Assembly (NCBI RefSeq): GCF_012971745.1
Contig: NZ_CP048834.1
Location: 5,155,001 to 5,219,000, forward strand
Direction: 5' to 3'
Origin: Starkeya sp. ORNL1
GTDB lineage: Bacteria > Pseudomonadota > Alphaproteobacteria > Rhizobiales > Xanthobacteraceae
DNA: 64,000 nt
The notes under the pieces are model-generated. The model was not told the DNA's origin. It did not search any database and worked only from the letters and a program-made list of their open reading frames with translations. How positions within the stretch are numbered: the first letter of the stretch is position 1; each line of letters starts with the position of its first letter. The position numbers and the translations under genes were made by a program. This document shows, in pieces, positions 60,473 to 64,000 of the stretch.

Positions 60473-60503
60473 ACGGGCGTCGCCAGTGCGGCGCCCGTTT
60501 TGT
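60473..60503 (+). terminator. Rho-independent terminator after outer-membrane protein gene 1
   Basis: ACGGGCGTCGC-CAGT-GCGGCGCCCGT then TTTTGTCTT; 11-bp stem with one wobble, 28 bases past the stop. Confidence 0.85.
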
Positions 60504-60617
60504 CTTCGGAAGATCTCGCAACCACGCCGTGTTTATCAAAATATTTACCATAAACGGCGAGCATGTAGCTCGAGGTTTCGTTCTGCCGCCCGCGGCGCAA
60601 AGAGTTGAGGTGCAGCC

Positions 60618-61328
60618 ATGTCCGATCTTCGCCTGTGCCTGGCGCTGGCCGCTCTGCTGTTCCCGGGTGCCGCGCTCGCCGCCGACATGCCCGATATCGG
60701 CTTCGCGCCGCCGCCGGAGGTGCAGGAATTCGGCTCCAACTGGTACCTGCGCGGCGACGTCGGCTATGTCTGGCATGACAATCCGAGCCTCGCGGTGGGG
60801 GGTGTCACCGAGCAGGACATCGCCTGGGGGCCGTACAAGCTCGGCGGCGTCTCGTTCGACGACAGCTGGAGCGCGGGCTTCGGCTTCGGCGTGAAGGCGA
60901 CGGACTGGCTGCGCTTCGACGTGACGGCGGACTATCGCAGCAAATCCGATTTTTCGGGAAATACTCTCGGGACGACGTTCAGCGGCAGCGCCGACAGCTG
61001 GATTCTGCTTGCCAATGCCTATCTTGATCTGGGCACCTGGAGCGGTATCACGCCCTATGTCGGCGCCGGCATCGGCGCGGCGGGCGTGACCCCGAGCGGG
61101 GTCAATGACGGTATCGTCACCGCCGATTTCGACAGCCAATGGGCCTTTGCCTGGGGGCTGATGGCCGGCGCCAGCATCGCGCTCTCGCCGAACTGGGCGA
61201 TCGACGTCGGCTATCGCTATGTCGCCATCGACGACATGGATTTCCGCGACGCTGCCGACAACCAGCTCCAGGTCCGCGACCAGAGCAGCCAGGAAGTGCG
61301 CATCGGTGCCCGCTACCTGATCGATTGA
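60618..61328 (+). CDS. Outer-membrane beta-barrel protein, paralog 2
   Basis: 236 aa, signal peptide to ALA|ADMPD (about residue 22), then the same barrel layout as the previous gene (NWYLRGDVGYVWHDNPSL, DWLRFDVTADYRSKSDFSG, YLDLGTWSGITPYVGAGIG) but with divergent loops. The end, VRIGARYLID, has a non-aromatic last residue, less usual for the barrel signal. It looks like a tandem duplication and has its own start region after the terminator. Confidence 0.88.
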   Translation: MSDLRLCLALAALLFPGAALAADMPDIGFAPPPEVQEFGSNWYLRGDVGYVWHDNPSLAVGGVTEQDIAWGPYKLGGVSFDDSWSAGFGFGVKATDWLRFDVTADYRSKSDFSGNTLGTTFSGSADSWILLANAYLDLGTWSGITPYVGAGIGAAGVTPSGVNDGIVTADFDSQWAFAWGLMAGASIALSPNWAIDVGYRYVAIDDMDFRDAADNQLQVRDQSSQEVRIGARYLID

Positions 61329-61339
61329 AAGCCCACTTG

Positions 61340-61401
61340 ACGCCGGGCCTTGCTCCGGCGTATCGCTCTCGACGGGCCACCCCTTCCCACCGAGGGGCGT
61401 C
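61340..61401 (+). ncRNA. Candidate serC leader RNA motif
   Basis: Two hairpins lie in the 93-nt leader: ACGCCGG/CCGGCGT (61340-61361) and GACG-CCCCT/AGGGG-CGTC with a GGCCA bulge (61371-61401), ending just before the GAGAGG ribosome-binding site. A conserved serC leader element is known from alphaproteobacteria; I match it by position and rough shape, not by alignment. The first hairpin could instead end the outer-membrane protein transcript. Confidence 0.4.
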
Positions 61402-61421
61402 CATCTGAGAGGATGGCTATC

Positions 61422-62597
61422 ATGACGATTACTGCGCAACCGGCGCTCAAGCCGGCGAATCCCCGTTTTTCTTCTGGTCCCTGCACCAAGCGTCCCGGCT
61501 GGACGCTCGATGGCCTGCGCGACGCGCCGCTCGGCATCTCGCACCGCGCCAAGGCCGGCAAGGCCAAGCTGAAGCGGGCCATCGACCTTACCCGTGAAAT
61601 CCTTGAAGTCCCGGCCGACTACCGCATCGCGGTGGTGCCGGCGTCCGACACCGGCGCCGTCGAGATGGCGCTGTGGTCGCTGCTCGGCCAGCGTCCGGTC
61701 GATGTGCTCGCCTGGGAAAGCTTCTCGGAAGGCTGGGTCACCGATGTGGTGAAGCAGCTGAAGCTCAAGGACACCCGCGTCCTCAAGGCCGGCTATGGCG
61801 ACCTGCCGGACCTCGCGCAGGTGAATCCTGACCACGACGTGGTCTTCACCTGGAACGGCACCACCTCCGGCGTGCGGGTGCCGAACGGCGACTGGATCGC
61901 CGCCGACCGCACTGGCCTGACCATCTGCGACGCCACTTCGGCCGCCTTCGCGCAGGACCTGCCGTTCGACAAGCTCGATGTCACCACCTTCTCCTGGCAG
62001 AAGGTGCTGGGCGGCGAGGCGGCGCACGGCATGCTCATCCTCTCGCCGCGTGCGGTGGAGCGGCTCGAGACCTATGTCCCGGCGTGGCCGCTGCCGAAGA
62101 TCTTCCGCATGGTGAGCGGCGGCAAGCTGATCGCCGGCCTGTTCGAGGGCGAGACCATCAACACCCCGTCCATGCTGTGCGTCGAAGACTATCTCGATGC
62201 GCTCGGCTGGGCGAAGTCGATCGGCGGGCTGCAGGGCCTGCGGGCCCGTGCCGACGCCAACACCAAGGTGCTGGCCGACTGGGTGGCGAAGACCGACTGG
62301 GTCGATTTCCTCGCCAAGGTGCCGGAAACCCGCTCCAACACCAGCGTCTGCCTCGTGGTCGCCGACGCCGAAGTGACCGCGCTCCCCGCCGACCAGCAGG
62401 CGAACTTCGCCAAGGCGATCGCCGCCTCGCTGGAGAAGGCCGGGGTTGCACTCGATGTCGGCTCGTATCGCGATGCTCCGGCCGGCCTGCGCATCTGGGC
62501 CGGCTCGACGGTGGAGGCTTCCGACGTTGAGGCCCTGCTGCCCTGGCTCGACTGGGCCTATGGCGACGCCAAGGCGACGCTGAAGAAGGCCGCCTGA
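61422..62597 (+). CDS. serC: Phosphoserine aminotransferase
   Basis: A 391-aa PLP enzyme of the alphaproteobacterial SerC type; converts 3-phosphohydroxypyruvate and glutamate to phosphoserine. [38 protein letters not shown] and the PLP-lysine motif [20 protein letters not shown] are diagnostic. The start is ATG 61422 with GAGAGG ten bases upstream; ATG 61413 is too close to it. serA follows after a 188-base structured leader. Confidence 0.96.
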   Translation: MTITAQPALKPANPRFSSGPCTKRPGWTLDGLRDAPLGISHRAKAGKAKLKRAIDLTREILEVPADYRIAVVPASDTGAVEMALWSLLGQRPVDVLAWESFSEGWVTDVVKQLKLKDTRVLKAGYGDLPDLAQVNPDHDVVFTWNGTTSGVRVPNGDWIAADRTGLTICDATSAAFAQDLPFDKLDVTTFSWQKVLGGEAAHGMLILSPRAVERLETYVPAWPLPKIFRMVSGGKLIAGLFEGETINTPSMLCVEDYLDALGWAKSIGGLQGLRARADANTKVLADWVAKTDWVDFLAKVPETRSNTSVCLVVADAEVTALPADQQANFAKAIAASLEKAGVALDVGSYRDAPAGLRIWAGSTVEASDVEALLPWLDWAYGDAKATLKKAA

Positions 62598-62611
62598 CCC
62601 TTTACGCTCGT

Positions 62612-62758
62612 TCCCGCCGCTGACGCGAGGGGACGGCGAAGGGGCCGGCATTCCGGCTTTTGATCGCGGAGAATGGCTTCTCCTCCCAGCCGCGTATCTC
62701 CGCTTAAAAGCTGCCCGTCCCACGAACGCTTCGCCGTCCCTTCCCGCCAGCGGCGGGA
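62612..62758 (+). other. Long nested inverted repeat in the serA leader
   Basis: Successive arms pair in register: TCCCGCCGCTG (62612-62622) with CAGCGGCGGGA (62748-62758); GGGACGGCGAAG (62630-62641) with CTTCGCCGTCCC (62729-62740); GCTTTT (62656-62661) with AAAAGC (62706-62711); GCGGAGA (62666-62672) with TCTCCGC (62697-62703). The whole folds into one hairpin ending 27 bases before serA. It could be a regulatory leader or a mobile palindromic element. Confidence 0.8.
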
Positions 62759-62785
62759 GACCGCAACCATTACGGACCGATTGCC

Positions 62786-64000
62786 ATGGCACCCCGCGTT
62801 CTGATTTCCGACGCTCTTTCCCCCGCCGCCGTGCAGATCTTCAGGGATCGCGGCGTCGAGGTGGATTTCCAGCCGAATCTCGGCAAGGACAAGGACAAGC
62901 TCGCCGAGATCATCGGCGACTATGATGGGCTCGCCATCCGCTCCGCCACCAAGGTCTCGCCGAAGATCCTGGAGCAGGCGACGCGCCTGAAGGTGATCGG
63001 CCGCGCCGGCATCGGGGTCGACAATGTCGACATCCCCGCCGCGACCGCCAAGGGCGTGATCGTGATGAACACGCCGTTCGGCAATTCCATCACCACCGCC
63101 GAGCACGCCATTGCAATGATGTTCGCGCTGGCCCGCGAGATACCGGCGGCGGATGCTTCGACCCAGGCCGGCAAGTGGGAGAAGAACCGCTTCATGGGCG
63201 TCGAGCTCACCGCCAAGACGCTCGGCATCATCGGCTGCGGCAATATCGGCTCGATCGTAGCCGATCGCGCCTTGGGCCTGAAGATGAAGGTGGTCGCCTA
63301 TGATCCCTTCCTCTCCCCGGAGCGCGCGCTCGACCTCGGCGTCGAGAAGGTCGAACTCGACGACCTGCTCGCCCGCGCCGACATCATTACGCTGCACACG
63401 CCGCTGACCGAGAAGACCAAGAACGTCCTCTCCGCCGAGGCGCTGGCCAAGGCCAAGGCCGGTGTGCGCATCATCAATTGCGCGCGCGGCGGCCTGGTGG
63501 ACGAGGCGGCGCTGCGTGCCGCGCTCGACAGCGGCCATGTCGCGGGCGCGGCGTTCGACGTGTTCGTCACCGAGCCGGCGACCGACAACCCGCTGTTCGG
63601 CCATCCCAACGTGATCTGCACGCCGCATCTCGGCGCCTCCACCTCGGAGGCGCAGGAGAATGTCGCGCTGCAGGTCGCCGAGCAGATGAGCGACTATCTG
63701 CTGCGCGGCGCCATTTCCAATGCGGTGAACTTCCCCTCGATCACCGCGGAAGAGGCGCCGAAGCTGAAGCCCTTCATCGAGCTGGCCGAGAAGCTCGGCT
63801 CGTTTGCCGGCCAGCTCACCGAGACCGACATCAAGACCGTGCGCATCACCTATGAGGGCGCGGTGGCGGAGCTGAAGGTGAAGGCGCTGACCTCGGCGGC
63901 GGTGGCTGGACTGCTGCGTCCGGCGCTGGCCGATATCAATGTCGTCTCGGCGCCCTCGATCGCCAAGGAGCGCGGCATCGTCGTCGAGGAGATGACGCGC
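62786..64000 (+). CDS. serA: D-3-phosphoglycerate dehydrogenase (partial, right edge)
   Basis: 405 codons from ATG 62786; the frame is open at the window end. Oxidises 3-phosphoglycerate in the first step of serine synthesis. NAD motif LGIIGCGNIGSIVADRAL, catalytic Arg in NCARGGLVDEAAL, Glu in FVTEPATDNPLF and His in CTPHLGASTSEAQ are all present. The ASB-type domain (LAEKLGSFAGQLTETDIKTV) has begun, and an ACT domain would follow outside the window. With serC it forms the serine pathway. Confidence 0.96.
   Translation, partial: MAPRVLISDALSPAAVQIFRDRGVEVDFQPNLGKDKDKLAEIIGDYDGLAIRSATKVSPKILEQATRLKVIGRAGIGVDNVDIPAATAKGVIVMNTPFGNSITTAEHAIAMMFALAREIPAADASTQAGKWEKNRFMGVELTAKTLGIIGCGNIGSIVADRALGLKMKVVAYDPFLSPERALDLGVEKVELDDLLARADIITLHTPLTEKTKNVLSAEALAKAKAGVRIINCARGGLVDEAALRAALDSGHVAGAAFDVFVTEPATDNPLFGHPNVICTPHLGASTSEAQENVALQVAEQMSDYLLRGAISNAVNFPSITAEEAPKLKPFIELAEKLGSFAGQLTETDIKTVRITYEGAVAELKVKALTSAAVAGLLRPALADINVVSAPSIAKERGIVVEEMTR

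Noticed and set aside
60471..62792. 773-aa minus-strand frame opposite the second outer-membrane protein and serC
   Set aside because: Covers a terminator, two genes and the serA leader hairpin; not coding.

Overview
The window is a chromosomal segment of a high-GC alphaproteobacterium, most likely Hyphomicrobiales (Rhizobiales), possibly Xanthobacteraceae such as Ancylobacter, Starkeya or Xanthobacter. The order is supported by RcdA (DUF1465), DUF1192 and DUF2852 proteins, an alphaproteobacterial 6S RNA upstream of a 5-formyltetrahydrofolate cyclo-ligase, perfect CtrA boxes (TTAA-N7-TTAA) and a tol-pal-cpoB-tilS-ftsH order. The family assignment is a guess. I saw no tRNA, rRNA, transposase, prophage or CRISPR array.

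Layout. 0-10 kb is housekeeping: an OmpA-domain tail, GNAT and M15-like proteins, an ABC exporter, rpmE, a metallophosphoesterase/cyclo-ligase/6S unit, a quinone oxidoreductase, DUF1192, rcdA, yebC and a TauE/SafE permease. 10-31 kb is a choline and glycine-betaine catabolic block: two GlxA/AraC regulators, gbcA-gbcB, a SulP transporter, dgcA-dgcB-etfA-etfB, betA, a fused betI-betB reading frame and choXWV. 31-47 kb is a long minus-strand envelope, tRNA and recombination block (ruvCAB, TetR, DUF2852, ybgC, tolQRAB, pal, cpoB, tilS, ftsH, glmM), interrupted on the plus strand by a ROK-type protein whose motifs are circularly permuted. 47-50.5 kb holds an aldo/keto reductase, a LysR regulator and an EamA exporter. 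50.7-57.6 kb is soxB-soxD-soxA-soxG followed by sdaA. 57.7-64 kb holds DUF1275, DUF533, two outer-membrane proteins, serC and a truncated serA.

Taken together the window encodes choline uptake (ChoXWV), choline to betaine (BetA, BetB), betaine to dimethylglycine (GbcAB), to sarcosine (DgcAB with its own ETF), to glycine (SoxBDAG), and serine to pyruvate (SdaA). Only the glycine-to-serine step (glyA) is missing here. A TGTCGCATCC-type motif shared upstream of gbcA, dgcA (degenerate) and soxB is a candidate operator for the GbdR-like regulator. Three related 16-bp palindromes lie between betI-betB and choX.

The most unusual points are the in-frame BetI-BetB fusion, the permuted ROK protein, a CtrA-box-headed candidate small RNA upstream of rcdA, two CtrA boxes ahead of an outer-membrane protein gene, a roughly 147-nt hairpin in the serA leader, and several families of palindromic repeats. 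Some of those repeats sit inside the dgc, cho and sox operons.
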